Positions 11,613-23,604 of a DNA stretch of 64,000 nucleotides are shown here, piece by piece. The translations under genes were made by a program, and so were the position numbers. How positions within the stretch are numbered: the stretch's first letter is position 1; every line of letters begins with the position of its first letter. The notes below the pieces were generated by a model, which ran no database searches, was not told the origin of the DNA, and worked only from the letters and a program-made list of their open reading frames with translations. The DNA comes from Meconema thalassinum (taxonomy: Eukaryota; Arthropoda; Insecta; Orthoptera; Tettigoniidae), in NCBI GenBank assembly GCA_946902985.2, contig OX336393.1, positions 360,388,779-360,452,778 on the forward strand. The letters are read 5' to 3'.

Positions 11613-13380
11613 TGTACCCGATACCTATTTTAGGCTATCGGCTACGCCAGCTGACATTAAGCTGTAGTTGAGGTTTTGGAAAGCAAGCAGACAAGATAGC
11701 GCATCGATCGCGTCAAGAAGAAAGCCAAGATGACGTAGGAGGTCAAGAATCAAGGAGGCATTGAAATCTGTAAGAAGATAGAATTATTAATAAAGATGTG
11801 AAGCTTTATTGAAATATATATGGGATTATAATAAGTTAAAACAACTTAGAAGAGTATATATGACATGAATTATATGTGGAAATAATTTTATGGAAATAAG
11901 TTATTGTATAACAGAACAGCCGAGAGGATTCGGGTTCGAGACTATGTTCATGACGCAGGAGCACTGTGGTGGGGGAGAATTAGCCACGTGCCGCACGGAG
12001 CTCATAAGTTCGAACACAGCGCTAGGCAGTTCAGTTGGGCTCTATGAGAGGAGCAGTACAGAGCAGCTCTATAGCACAGCGAGACGGGCATTGAAGGTCA
12101 CGCAACGCACGTAAACCGTCACGGCAAGTGTAGGCGACATTTCTCGCATCACCGAGCAACAGAGGCCGCGCGGGTCGTTGATACAGGCGACCTAGCCGAG
12201 AAGACAATTGTGGATAGCCGGGGTATTTCAAAACCACACTGATCGCATATGAAGACTTTATTTCAAGCTTCATTTCGACGTTGTTCGAACACAGGCTTTC
12301 ACAAATAACATTATAACCATGCTGTTATATAATACATTCAAACGACTTTTTACTATTTCAAGTAAACTGAATGTTTAGCATAGGCTCTGATGAACATTAC
12401 AGCGTGCATTTATAAGATTTTTATCTTATACAATTTTCATGGATTACAAATTATAGACAGATACAGGGTGTATCGTAATCTTGAACACTATCTAGTAAAT
12501 TTTTTATTTTACTCAAATAGAACTTTGCAGTAAGTTGAGAGTGGACTTACAATTCTCAAACTGAACATTTATCGGAACAGTGGCGTATATTAGAAGAAGA
12601 GTAGGGGGTCCGCTGTTACCATGAACTTTTCGAGAAGGAGTTGGACGATATCCGCTATGGGTAATTCGAGGTTCAACATGATCGAGTAAACGTGAATAGA
12701 GACAAGATGGCACCACAGAGCGATGGATTCGGTTCCTGACGAGAGGAGTCCAACAGCTGATTCGCTTGGGATTTCGAAGGAAATCATCATTTCATGGATG
12801 AAATGATATTCACGCCGATCTTACGAGAAATCTTTAGGTAGGGAAAATCGACGATCTTGGAAATTACATTACAACTGATAATGAAAGGTATTGTAAGAGT
12901 TCTATCTACCTGATACGATTATTTTCATGAATACTGGGCACACATGTATATTTTTCTAATAGGAGTGATTTGATTATTAAGACATGGTTTGAATTTATAT
13001 ACTTCGAATTTGCTAGAATATGGAGTGACCATATGATATGGCAGGCATCATTATTCGACATTCTCACCGTTGTTTGACTTTATTGAGAAGATGTTTGGTC
13101 TTATAGACATTTTTCCAGCTAGGATATTTTTCATGGATAGTTTTTTTTGTGTAACGAGTATTTCTAACTCGTGATCTGCAATTGATTATCAGAAACTACT
13201 TCGTCAGTTCATTGCATACTAGCGAGTGTGTATTATTCATCAGTAGGGATTTTTTTCCATTGGATTGTTTGGAGATATTAAGAAGTTATTCACTTTAGTG
13301 AATGAACGTCGCTTTTATATGACAACTAGAAACTTGTTGATTCCTTTCTAGTACATTCATTCATATAGTCCACGAGGTGG

Positions 13381-13546
13381 GGTCCTTCGTATTTATACGA
13401 TTGTATGGTGGCTACTCACCTTACCCACCGTTTAGGGAACTATCATCCAAATCGACGGGGCGAGGTCCTTCGTATTTATACGATTGCACGGTGGTTACAC
13501 ATCTTACTCGCCATTGAGGAACTCATTTTATCATCCGAATGTACAC
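13381..13546 (+). repeat. 83-bp imperfect tandem duplication in the LTR
   Basis: The block starting GGTCCTTCGTATTTATACGA at 13381 recurs at 13464, a period of 83 bp. The same pair is at 20395 and 20478 in the 3' LTR, so it predates the insertion. Confidence 0.85.
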
Positions 13547-15375
13547 GAGATGTAAGTGAATTAAACAAGGAACTACTAGTCACATATCAGTCGAAATTTT
13601 GTTAAATAAAGTAACGATAAATGTCAACAGGATTGCATTTAGTAATTCTAGTTTGCCAATCCAATATTTTGTTGCTATACTCTTTTGAGAGTAATTTCAG
13701 TTTAACAGCTATTACAGCTGATGCTTTGATGATTTTTATAATTGTATTTGATACCTTTGAGAAGGATTTAAAGTAATTGAATCTTATAAGATTAATCATT
13801 AATGGTCATGATTATTTTAAGGCAGATCAGTATTGCAGATTTTGATGTGAGAGATTACAGCACATTGGTGTTTTTCTATGATGTGAATTATGAAACTTGT
13901 GAAAGAGAATTTATGCTATTTGAAAGCAAATATTAAATTACTGAAGTAATGTTTTTCCAATTGTTTAAGAAGTTGTCTAGAAGTGATCAGAGTAATTACA
14001 GTCATTGGAGATTATGTGCGTTAATAATTTGAAGCCATTTATATATTTTTGTAGATCATGCAACGTGGTTAAGAGAAGTTTGTGATAGGCATTTTGTGGA
14101 ATTTGCCATTTGATAGTTGCAACGTTGATAATGTATTTTGAAGCGGACATGAGGTTGTCGTACCCAGTCTAGCGTTATTGTTGAAATTCATGCTGTATGT
14201 GCTGAATATTTATGGAGTTTTGTAGCAATTCTTATATTCAAATGTGATATTTGGAATATTGAAGAAATATAATGTCGTTGTGGATAGTTAGATCCAACGT
14301 GATGTCGTGGAGACAATAATATTTTTGGCATGATAATTAAATACGAGATATAACTTGGGAGTAATAAAACTGTAAGACAACGTTCTATAAACCTTATTAA
14401 ACAATTTGTTAGGAAATTAAACAAATAAATGAAGTTTATAATACAAGATTTTCTGAAAATAATAATTAATGAAATAATAATCTGAGATTTAAGCATATTA
14501 ACGATCTGACCTAATGAAATAAAAATCAGAATGACTAGATGAAATAATAAAACTAAATAACCAGATGATTGAAATTTAAATAAGTTGATAAATTAAATTT
14601 TGAAATAAATCGATGAATTAAATAAGTGGATGAATTAAAGATTGAATTAATTAAACTGATTGAAATGAATTATTAGACGATTGTAATGATGATGAATAAC
14701 TGAATAGGAAGGTGATGATTAATTAAAGAAGCTGATGATTAATGAATTTTTATGGAATTAAATAAATTTAATTGAGAGATAATTCGAAGGAATTGCAACT
14801 CGAATTGAGAATTTAAATGATGTAATGGTGATGAATTAACGATTCTGACAGGAATATTTGGAATTTTGAAGTGAGAATTAATGTAAGAAATATTTAATTT
14901 TGATAATAATGATGAGGATGACCAATGAGAATTTGAATTTTCTGTAATTCACAGATAAGAGATTAATGACGATGTAAATATTGTAAATTAATTAGTCAAT
15001 GTTTAGGAACATTTGATTAACGTGTTCTACGTTCAAATTATACCATGCAAACCATAATTTATGTGATATTTAACATGAGTGATTATTATATGTGTATGTT
15101 TAGGCAGATTAGTAACTTAATTAAATCCACATTGATGTTAAATTAAAGAGAATTAGGTCTCAGGTTTCACAAATGTCAGTGACGAAAGACATAGTGCGAC
15201 AGTGATCCTGAGAACCCAAGAGAACTTTATACATTTTTCTTGTTAAGTGGATTGAAATAATTTTGCATTAGAAAGGAGATGGTTCGATTTTTGGACAATG
15301 ACAATTTAACTTTGCATTCGACCATACTCTTAGGTAGGATTTATATTTAAAATGTCTGTCTGACTTTCAAAGTAA

Positions 15376-15381
15376 AATAAA
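15376..15381 (+). terminator. Candidate LTR polyadenylation signal
   Basis: AATAAA followed within about 20-60 bp by GT-rich sequence (GTTGTGATCTGATGATGG). If used, it places the R/U5 boundary near 15.4 kb, with a U5 of about 0.3 kb. The counterpart in the 3' LTR is 22390-22395. Confidence 0.5.
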
Positions 15382-15713
15382 TTTGTTTTTATCTTAGTTG
15401 TGATCTGATGATGGTGTGATGTTCCTTTTTCTTTCCTTGTCTTGAGTAAGGCTTATCCGGAAAGGAAGTGGTTTTGCTAGGAATTCAGTTGATGGCGCCC
15501 ATTTATATTTGAATTATTTTTATTAACTTAAGCCCCTAACGACCCTAGAGATACTTTGTCTCGTGAAACCCACTGCTTTTTCAAGAATTCAACTGAATTT
15601 CCGACACATTCCTTATTTGACTAGAGGTTCATTTAACTCCGCTCTGTCCCGGAACTCCAGGGATGTGATGTTATAGCAGATGGGTCATCGCATCCCCAGG
15701 ATGAACGGGCACA

Positions 15714-16019
15714 GAGAGAGAGGGAGAATTGGCTTTATCCAACTAGTGGGGCTTTTCGATTTTGTTAATTCTATGGAATCACATCAGATTTAGATTACTG
15801 AGAGATTGATCTCAAGTTCATTTAAGTGTGTTACAAAATTTATTATACTTAGTCAGACAATGTACTTGTGTGCCCAATCCAGTGTTCATGTTAATCGTAT
15901 TAGTAATATCATGTTAGTTATAAGATATTTTTCCCTATACCCAAGTGAATGCAGGAATTGAGACATTGTGATGTGTTGTTGTCTAACGTCTCTATATAAT
16001 TCTATATTGAAATATAATT
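15714..16019 (+). other. Gag leader of the LTR element
   Basis: About 300 bp of untranslated leader between the 5' LTR and the gag start, opening with a GAGAGAGAGGGAG purine tract. A primer-binding site should lie here, but no match to a familiar tRNA 3' end was recognised. Confidence 0.6.
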
Positions 16020-18470
16020 ATGTTGCCAGAGGATTTAGCGAAGGTGTTAGGAGAGTTACAGACGGGTATGTCTGGAATTGCAGAAACCATTTCTAAGATG
16101 GAAACTGAAGTTAAAGAACAAATTAATAATTCAGAAGCTAGATTAGAAGCTAAATGTAAAGAGAATGTACAAGCATTGCAAACTAGTAGTGAAGAAAATT
16201 TGAAATTATTGCAGTCAACTAGTGAAGATAATTTAAAATCGTTAGAGACTAGGCTACAATCTAGTAGCAAAGATGAGTTGATGTTGTTAGAAGAAAGATT
16301 ACAGTCAAGGACTGAAAGTCATTTAAAAGCTAACTTGAAAGATAACTTCAAATCGTTAGAAGAGAAATTACAGTCTCGTAGTGAAGAAACTAATACTGAA
16401 TTAGAAAATAAGTTAACCAGATTAGAGAATAGTTTAACTTTGAAGAACAATGAGATGTTGAAAACTTTACAATTAGACATCATTGCAGTAAACATGAAAG
16501 GAGAGGAAAATGTTCAGATATTAAGGAAAAATATTATCGAGTTAGAAAGTAGAGGGGAAGAAAATATTTTTATTTTAAGAACAGACGTTATGACCATACA
16601 GAAAGACATTAAGTCAGATGTATCGAAGTTGAGATTCGACATCGATGGTTTAGTGGCAGATGTAGGAAAAATTCAAGATTGGTCTACCGAAGTATCTTTC
16701 GAGACTAAGATTAAGAGTCTAGAAACGAATCTAGGTAACGAAATAAAAGATTTGAAGACAGTAATTGGGACCATTAAAGATGAAGTCTTGGGAGAGGTCA
16801 ATTCTAATATAAAGTCGTTAGAAAATCAATTACAGAAGGATATTAGAAAGATAGACGACGATATAGAGCAAAAGGTTAACGAAAACTTAACTTTATTTAA
16901 AAATAGAGTCGGAGCAATTGTTGAAGAACGATATAATGAGGTCGATGCCGAAGCAAAAGAGAAACGTGACGGGTTAGATGAAAAATTAATCGCAGGTATG
17001 GCAAACTTAGAAGTTAGGTTTACGGAAAGCAAGGAAGCGATGAAATTAGATTCAACACTATTTAGAACAGATGTGGATCTGTTGAAAGAACAAGTCGCGT
17101 TAGTGAAGAACACGTGCGAAGGAAAGATTGACAAGTTGAGGAACGATCTAGACGAAAGTAACAAGACGCAGGATGTTACATCGTTAGATGAGCTGAAGAC
17201 TCAGGTCAAGAGATTAGCAGAAGACAGGATGACTAAACTAGAATCCATAGTTAACAGTTTTACCAGTCATAATGTAACATCAGGGGAAACATTGATGAAT
17301 CAAACAGCGATAGACCGCAGTATGACGAATCAAGACACGAGCATGGTAGAAGACCGTCAAATGCAACCGAATGTGACATTCGAAAGGGTCAGTTCAACCC
17401 CTCAGGAGAATCCAAGTTCGAGTAGGAGTACGTCGAGTCCAAGTGAACGATACTCAGGTCCAGTCACAATTATAAGGAACCTAGATGACAAACCGAGAAA
17501 GTTTTCGGGAAATACAGGAGTTACACCAGTAGAATTTCTGCGAGATATTCGAGACTACATGGCGGAACACAGGGTAGCCAAAGAAAGAGAGCTAAGGATA
17601 GTAGAACGCGCCTTAGATGGATCTGCACTTACGTGGTTTAGAGCGTTCAGAAGCAACTTTGCGAACATGGAGCAATTTGCCATGGCTTTCTTGAGGAGAT
17701 TCTGGAGTGCCGAGGATCAACTCAACGTAAGAGCGGAGATGTACTCTAAACGCTATTCTACGTCACATCCGACGCATTACGCCAACTACTTCACGTCACA
17801 GCTGGCTAAATTACAGTTCCTTATTCCTCCATTGCCAGAAGAAGAGCTTTTGCAAGCTATAGCGCGACAGTTACCGATAGAGGTACAGCGATCTTTGATA
17901 GCATCGGGAGCCAATACGCTGGAACATTATGATGACATATTGCGGAGATTGGATTATACGAGCGCACAGGTTACACCGAGAAGTAATAGGAACGACAACA
18001 GAAACACGCAAGAAGTAAACGCGGTAGTCGTGGACAATGCAGCTCAAACGGACAGAAGGGATTCCTGGGAAAACCGACGGAACGATGGGAATCGAGGAAA
18101 CATCCGTAACGCAAGAGGAAATGATCGATATAGAGGACCATATGAAAGGCCATACGATCAAGAAGCGAGAGATAGCCGGTATAGGAATTATAACCAAAAT
18201 TCCAGGTATCAGGACAGGAATCGGTATAATAACAGATATCGGGGAAGGAATAACTGGAACCAAGGTCAACAGTTTAATGGAAACGACCGACAGGAAGGCC
18301 GAAGAAACGATCCTAACGACAGAAGGGAAAATCGTGGACATGAAAGGTCAAGACAAGAGGATAGACAGCCTAGTACACCACTCGAAGAGACAGTGAGAGA
18401 TGTCAATCGAGCCAGCACAAGTGAAGAAAGAAGGAATAAACGTCAGAATAACACAGAATCAAGGTGTTAA
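16020..18470 (+). CDS. Gag-like protein of the gag-only LTR retrotransposon
   Basis: An intact 816-residue frame from the first ATG after the leader. Residues about 20-410 are a long Glu/Lys/Leu heptad-rich coiled coil with internal repeats (NLKSLETRLQS and EKLQSRSEE variants at 60-125; GEENVQILR and GEENIFILR near 160-190). Residues 410-490 are a Ser/Thr-rich linker. Residues about 490-650 resemble a retrotransposon capsid domain: RKFSGNTGVTPVEFLRDIRD, then ALTWFRAF, FLRRFW and PLPEEELLQAIARQLP. Residues 655-816 are strongly Arg/Asn/Gly-rich (YNNRYRGRNNW and similar). No CCHC zinc knuckle is present, so the basic tail probably provides RNA binding. It should assemble particles that package its own RNA in the cytoplasm. 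No stop or frameshift interrupts it, which fits recent selection on Gag. Codon use is AT-rich, like the element around it. Confidence 0.88.
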   Translation: MLPEDLAKVLGELQTGMSGIAETISKMETEVKEQINNSEARLEAKCKENVQALQTSSEENLKLLQSTSEDNLKSLETRLQSSSKDELMLLEERLQSRTESHLKANLKDNFKSLEEKLQSRSEETNTELENKLTRLENSLTLKNNEMLKTLQLDIIAVNMKGEENVQILRKNIIELESRGEENIFILRTDVMTIQKDIKSDVSKLRFDIDGLVADVGKIQDWSTEVSFETKIKSLETNLGNEIKDLKTVIGTIKDEVLGEVNSNIKSLENQLQKDIRKIDDDIEQKVNENLTLFKNRVGAIVEERYNEVDAEAKEKRDGLDEKLIAGMANLEVRFTESKEAMKLDSTLFRTDVDLLKEQVALVKNTCEGKIDKLRNDLDESNKTQDVTSLDELKTQVKRLAEDRMTKLESIVNSFTSHNVTSGETLMNQTAIDRSMTNQDTSMVEDRQMQPNVTFERVSSTPQENPSSSRSTSSPSERYSGPVTIIRNLDDKPRKFSGNTGVTPVEFLRDIRDYMAEHRVAKERELRIVERALDGSALTWFRAFRSNFANMEQFAMAFLRRFWSAEDQLNVRAEMYSKRYSTSHPTHYANYFTSQLAKLQFLIPPLPEEELLQAIARQLPIEVQRSLIASGANTLEHYDDILRRLDYTSAQVTPRSNRNDNRNTQEVNAVVVDNAAQTDRRDSWENRRNDGNRGNIRNARGNDRYRGPYERPYDQEARDSRYRNYNQNSRYQDRNRYNNRYRGRNNWNQGQQFNGNDRQEGRRNDPNDRRENRGHERSRQEDRQPSTPLEETVRDVNRASTSEERRNKRQNNTESRC

Positions 18471-18600
18471 TCATTGGAAATCATCATTATAGAGAGTCAG
18501 AAAATACCATCATGCTGAGTAAAGGAAATTGTAGAGCTATCGTGTACATGTATAATATATTGAATGCCTGAGAGTGTATTTTTTTTTCTCAATCCTGATA

Positions 18601-18625
18601 AAAAAAAGGAGATGTACGGGAGAGA
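18601..18625 (+). promoter_or_regulatory. Polypurine tract before the 3' LTR
   Basis: A-rich and G-rich purines (AAAAAAAGGAGA, then GGGAGAGA) lie immediately before the TGTACCC start of the 3' LTR, as expected for the plus-strand primer. Confidence 0.7.
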
Positions 18626-21600
18626 TGTACCCGATACCTATTTTAGGCTATCGGCTACGCCAGCTGACATTAAGCTGTAGTTGAGGTTTTGGAAAGCAAG
18701 CAGACAAGATAGCGCATCGATCGCGTCAAGAAGAAAGCCAAGATGACGTAGGAGGTCAAGAATCAAGGAGGCATTGAAATCTGTAAGAAGATAGAATTAT
18801 TAATAAAGATGTGAAGCTTTATTGAAATATATATGGGATTATAATAAGTTAAAACAACTTAGAAGAGTATATATGACATGAATTATATGTGGAAATAATT
18901 TTATGGAAATAAGTTATTGTATAACAGAACAGCCGAGAGGATTCGGGTTCGAGACTATGTTCATGACGCAGGAGCACTGTGGTGGGGGAGAATTAGCCAC
19001 GTGCCGCACGGAGCTCATAAGTTCGAACACAGCGCTAGGCAGTTCAGTTGGGCTCTATGAGAGGAGCAGTACAGAGCAGCTCTATAGCACAGCGAGACGG
19101 GCATTGAAGGTCACGCAACGCACGTAAACCGTCACGGCAAGTGTAGGCGACATTTCTCGCATCACCGAGCAACAGAGGCCGCGCGGGTCGTTGATACAGG
19201 CGACCTAGCCGAGAAGACAATTGTGGATAGCCGGGGTATTTCAAAACCACACTGATCGCATATGAAGACTTTATTTCAAGCTTCATTTCGACGTTGTTCG
19301 AACACAGGCTTTCACAAATAACATTATAACCATGCTGTTATATAATACATTCAAACGACTTTTTACTATTTCAAGTAAACTGAATGTTTAGCATAGGCTC
19401 TGATGAACATTACAGCGTGCATTTATAAGATTTTTATCTTATACAATTTTCATGGATTACAAATTATAGACAGATACAGGGTGTATCGTAATCTTGAACA
19501 CTATCTAGTAAATTTTTTATTTTACTCAAATAGAACTTTGCAGTAAGTTGAGAGTGGACTTACAATTCTCAAACTGAACATTTATCGGAACAGTGGCGTA
19601 TATTAGAAGAAGAGTAGGGGGTCCGCTGTTACCATGAACTTTTCGAGAAGGAGTTGGACGATATCCGCTATGGGTAATTCGAGGTTCAACATGATCGAGT
19701 AAACGTGAATAGAGACAAGATGGCACCACAGAGCGATGGATTCGGTTCCTGACGAGAGGAGTCCAACAGCTGATTCGCTTGGGATTTCGAAGGAAATCAT
19801 CATTTCATGGATGAAATGATATTCACGCCGATCTTACGAGAAATCTTTAGGTAGGGAAAATCGACGATCTTGGAAATTACATTACAACTGATAATGAAAG
19901 GTATTGTAAGAGTTCTATCTACCTGATACGATTATTTTCATGAATACTGGGCACACATGTATATTTTTCTAATAGGAGTGATTTGATTATTAAGACATGG
20001 TTTGAATTTATATACTTCGAATTTGCTAGAATATGGAGTGACCATATGATATGGCAGGCATCATTATTCGACATTCTCACCGTTGTTTGACTTTATTGAG
20101 AAGATGTTTGGTCTTATAGACATTTTTCCAGCTAGGATATTTTTCATGGATAGTTTTTTTTTGTGTAACGAGTATTTCTAACTCGTGATCTGCAATTGAT
20201 TATCAGAAACTACTTCGTCAGTTCATTGCATACTAGCGAGTGTGTATTATTCATCAGTAGGGATTTTTTTCCATTGGATTGTTTGGAGATATTAAGAAGT
20301 TATTCACTTTAGTGAATGAACGTCGCTTTTATATGACAACTAGAAACTTGTTGATTCCTTTCTAGTACATTCATTCATATAGTCCACGAGGTGGGGTCCT
20401 TCGTATTTATACGATTGTATGGTGGCTACTCACCTTACCCACCGTTTAGGGAACTATCATCCAAGTCGACGGGGCGAGGTCCTTCGTATTTATACGATTG
20501 CACGGTGGTTACACATCTTACTCGCCATTGAGGAACTCATTTTATCATCCGAATGTACACGAGATGTAAGTGAATTAAACAAGGAACTACTAGTCACATA
20601 TCAGTCGAAATTTTGTTAAATAAAGTAACGATAAATGTCAACAGGATTGCATTTAGTAATTCTAGTTTGCCAATCCAATATTTTGTTGCTATACTCTTTT
20701 GAGAGTAATTTCAGTTTAACAGCTATTACAGCTGATGCTTTGATGATTTTTATAATTGTGTTTGATACATTTGAGAAGGATTTAAAGTAATTGAATCTTA
20801 TAAGATTAATCATTAATGGTCATGATTATTTTAAGGCAGATCAGTATTGCAGATTTTGATGTGAGAGATTATAGCACATTGGTGTTTTTCTATGATGTGA
20901 ATTATGAAACTTGTGAAAGAGAATTTATGCTATTTGAAAGCAAATATTAAATTACTGAAGTAATGTTTTTCCAATTGTTTAAGAAGTTGTCTAGAAGTGA
21001 TCAGAGTAATTACAGTCATTGGAGATTATGTGCGTTAATAATTTGAAGCCATTTATATATTTTTGTAGATCATGCAACGTGGTTAAGAGAAGTTTGTGAT
21101 AGGCATTTTGTGGAATTTGCCATTTGATAGTTGCAACGTTGATAATGTATTTTGAAGCGGACATGAGGTTGTCGTACCCAGTCTAGCGTTATTGTTGAAA
21201 TTCATGCTGTATGTGCTGAATATTTATGGAGTTTTGTAGCAATTCTTATATTCAAATGTGATATTTGGAATATTGAAGAAATATAATGTCGTTGTGGATA
21301 GTTAGATCCAACGTGATGTCGTGGAGACAATAATATTTTTGGCATGATAATTAAATACGAGATATAACTTGGAAGTAATAAAACTGTAAGACAACGTTCT
21401 ATAAACCTTATTAAACAATTTGTTAGGAAATTAAACAAATAAATGAAGTTTATAATACAAGATTTTCTGAAAATAATAATTAATGAAATAATAATCTGAG
21501 ATTTAAGCATATTAACGATCTGACCTAATGAAATAAAAATCAGAATGACTAGATGAAATAATAAAACTAAATAACCAGATGATTGAAATTTAAATAAGTT

Positions 21601-22727
21601 GATAAATTAAATTTTGAAATAAATCGATGAATTAAATAAGTGGATGAATTAAAGATTGAATTAATTAAACTGATTGAAATGAATTATTAGACGATTGTAA
21701 TGATGATGAATAACTGAATAGGAAGGTGATGATTAATTAAAGAAGCTGATGATTAATGAATTTTTATGGAATTAAATAAATTTAATTGAGAGATAATTCG
21801 AAGGAATTGCAACTCGAATTGAGAATTTAAATGATGTAATGGTGATGAATTAACGATTCTGACAGGAATATTTGGAATTTTGAAGTGAGAATTAATGTAA
21901 GAAATATTTAATTTTGATAATAATGATGAGGATGACCAATGAGAATTTGAATTTTCTGTAATTCACAGATAAGAGATTAATGACGATGTAAATATTGTAA
22001 ATTAATTAGTCAATGTTTAGGAACATTTGATTAACGTGTTCTACGTTCAAATTATACCATGCAAACCATAATTTATGTGATATTTAACATGAGTGATTAT
22101 TATATGTGTATGTTTAGGCAGATTAGTAACTTAATTAAATCCACATTGATGTTAAATTAAAGAGAATTAGGTCTCAGGTTTCACAAATGTCAGTGACGAA
22201 AGACATAGTGCGACAGTGATCCTGAGAACCCAAGAGAACTTTATACATTTTTCTTGTTAAGTGGATTGAAATAATTTTGCATTAGAAAGGAGATGGTTCG
22301 ATTTTTGGACAATGACAATTTAACTTTGCATTCGACCATACTCTTAGGTAGGATTTATATTTAAAATGTCTGTCTGACTTTCAAAGTAAAATAAATTTGT
22401 TTTTATCTTAGTTGTGATCTGATGATGGTGTGATGTTCCTTTTTCTTTCCTTGTCTTGAGTAAGGCTTATCCGGAAAGGAAGTGGTTTTGCTAGGAATTC
22501 AGTTGATGGCGCCCATTTATATTTGAATTATTTTTATTAACTTAAGCCCGTAACGACCCTAGAGATACTTTGTCTCGTGAAACCCACTGCTTTTTCAAGA
22601 ATTCAACTGAATTTCCGACACATTCCTTATTTGACTAGAGGTTCATTTAACTCCGCTCTGTCCCGGAACTCCAGGGATGTGATGTTATAGCAGATGGGTC
22701 ATCGCATCCCCAGGATGAACGGGCACA
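18626..22727 (+). repeat. 3' LTR (4,102 bp)
   Basis: Direct repeat of 11613-15713. Differences found by reading both copies: A13451/G20465, A13746/G20760, C13755/A20769, C13858/T20872, G14359/A21373, C15536/G22550 and one extra T in the T run near 20153-20161. It is followed by the GTAC duplication at 22728-22731. Confidence 0.93.
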
Positions 22728-22731
22728 GTAC

Positions 22732-23604
22732 GCACCGGTACGCCGTACCGAAACCTCTGATCGGGGGAAAAGTCGTATATATAACGTAATTTTAGAACTG
22801 TGGAACGTTATTTGTAAGTCAAGGTCAACTTGGTCTTAGACTGGTCTGTACTTCAAAGTACGTGAAATCTTGGGTGCTTCGGGGACGGCACTCCACTCTG
22901 TTTATTAACAGCAAGGTGAGAGAGGAAGAGAGACTAGGCACATACAACGAAATCTTTTCTAAATTTTGGACAATTTTATAAACTGTGATGTAAAACATGT
23001 TTAAGTACAGTACCTTTTATAATAAATAATTATTTCTGAAAACTGTAAATACAAAATTATAAAACAAGAAATAAAAGATTGTTGGTGAACATTGTGTGTA
23101 TTTTCAAAATGAATATATTTATTTTCTTAAATTACGTAAAAAAAAAAAATTGAAATTATGTACATGGTTTGAATGGTAGCCTAGTAGGCCTTCATTCAAA
23201 TTTAATATAGGCTAACTGCTATGGTAAGAAAAATGTTTAGGGGGCAGATGACATCTTAGTTCCGCCCCTTAAAACAACAATAACTAAGAAAAATGTTGCT
23301 ACAACAGTCTCAATTTAATTAAAAATCTCAATCAAAATTAGATTGCTATTTTGTCCACTGATTAATTTTTAAACGTGTTCAGAAAAGCGTAAAAAAAACC
23401 GTTTTTAGAACTCTATATTTCAATATTTCATAAATACCCCTCCCCTCCCACCACCGCCCGCTAGCCCACAGTACCGGAACCTCTTTTTTTTTTTACAAAT
23501 CAAGCACTGGGTATAGTTATAACTCTTTGTCGTTTTCAAGGAGTATAATTGGATATTAGTTGTAGTAGCTTGTTGAAATACACCGTGCTATACGGATATT
23601 AAAT
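22732..23604. other. Unassigned right flank of the LTR element
   Basis: AT-rich, with homopolymer A and T runs. A TACCGGAACCTC motif near 23474 echoes GTACCGAAACCTC just right of the LTR element, so the insertion site may be an older repeat. A short family H end is at 23225-23285. Confidence 0.45.

Larger units (their letters stand above)
11613..15713 (+). repeat. 5' LTR (4,101 bp)
   Basis: Direct repeat of 18626-22727. It contains an 83-bp imperfect tandem duplication (13381 and 13464), a very AT-rich tract at about 14500-15000 rich in GAATTAA-like words, and an AATAAA at 15376 followed by GT-rich sequence. Short frames inside it are duplicated exactly in the other LTR and look like chance frames. 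No convincing primer-binding site complementary to a tRNA 3' end was recognised after 15713; TGG triplets at 15730 and 15749 are candidates only. Confidence 0.93.
11613..22727 (+). mobile_element. Complete gag-only LTR retrotransposon with 4.1 kb LTRs
   Basis: An 11,115-bp element of two nearly identical direct repeats (11613-15713 and 18626-22727) around a 2,912-bp internal region. The LTRs start TGTACCC and end GGGCACA, and GTAC flanks both outer edges (11609-11612 and 22728-22731), so this is one insertion event. The only coding sequence is an 816-residue Gag-like frame ending 155 bp before the 3' LTR. There is no room for protease, reverse transcriptase, RNase H or integrase, and no such motifs are seen in the LTRs. 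It must borrow polymerase and integrase from an autonomous partner, as known for gag-only elements in plants (TR-GAG, BARE2-type). LTR identity near 99.8% implies a recent insertion. The superfamily is probably Ty3/gypsy-like from the Gag fold and 4-bp duplication, but without pol this is inference. Confidence 0.9.

Noticed and set aside
11890..14496. Several 60-100 codon frames inside the LTR, repeated exactly in the other LTR
   Set aside because: The exact duplication is due to the LTR copy, not selection. Translations show no domain, and the AT-rich ones are low complexity.
15493..15500. TGGCGCCC in the LTR as a primer-binding site
   Set aside because: It lies inside the LTR and is duplicated in the 3' LTR, whereas a primer-binding site should follow the 5' LTR end at 15713.
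17871..18341. Minus-strand 156-codon frame opposite the gag
   Set aside because: A shadow of the Arg/Asn-rich coding region on the plus strand; no independent evidence.
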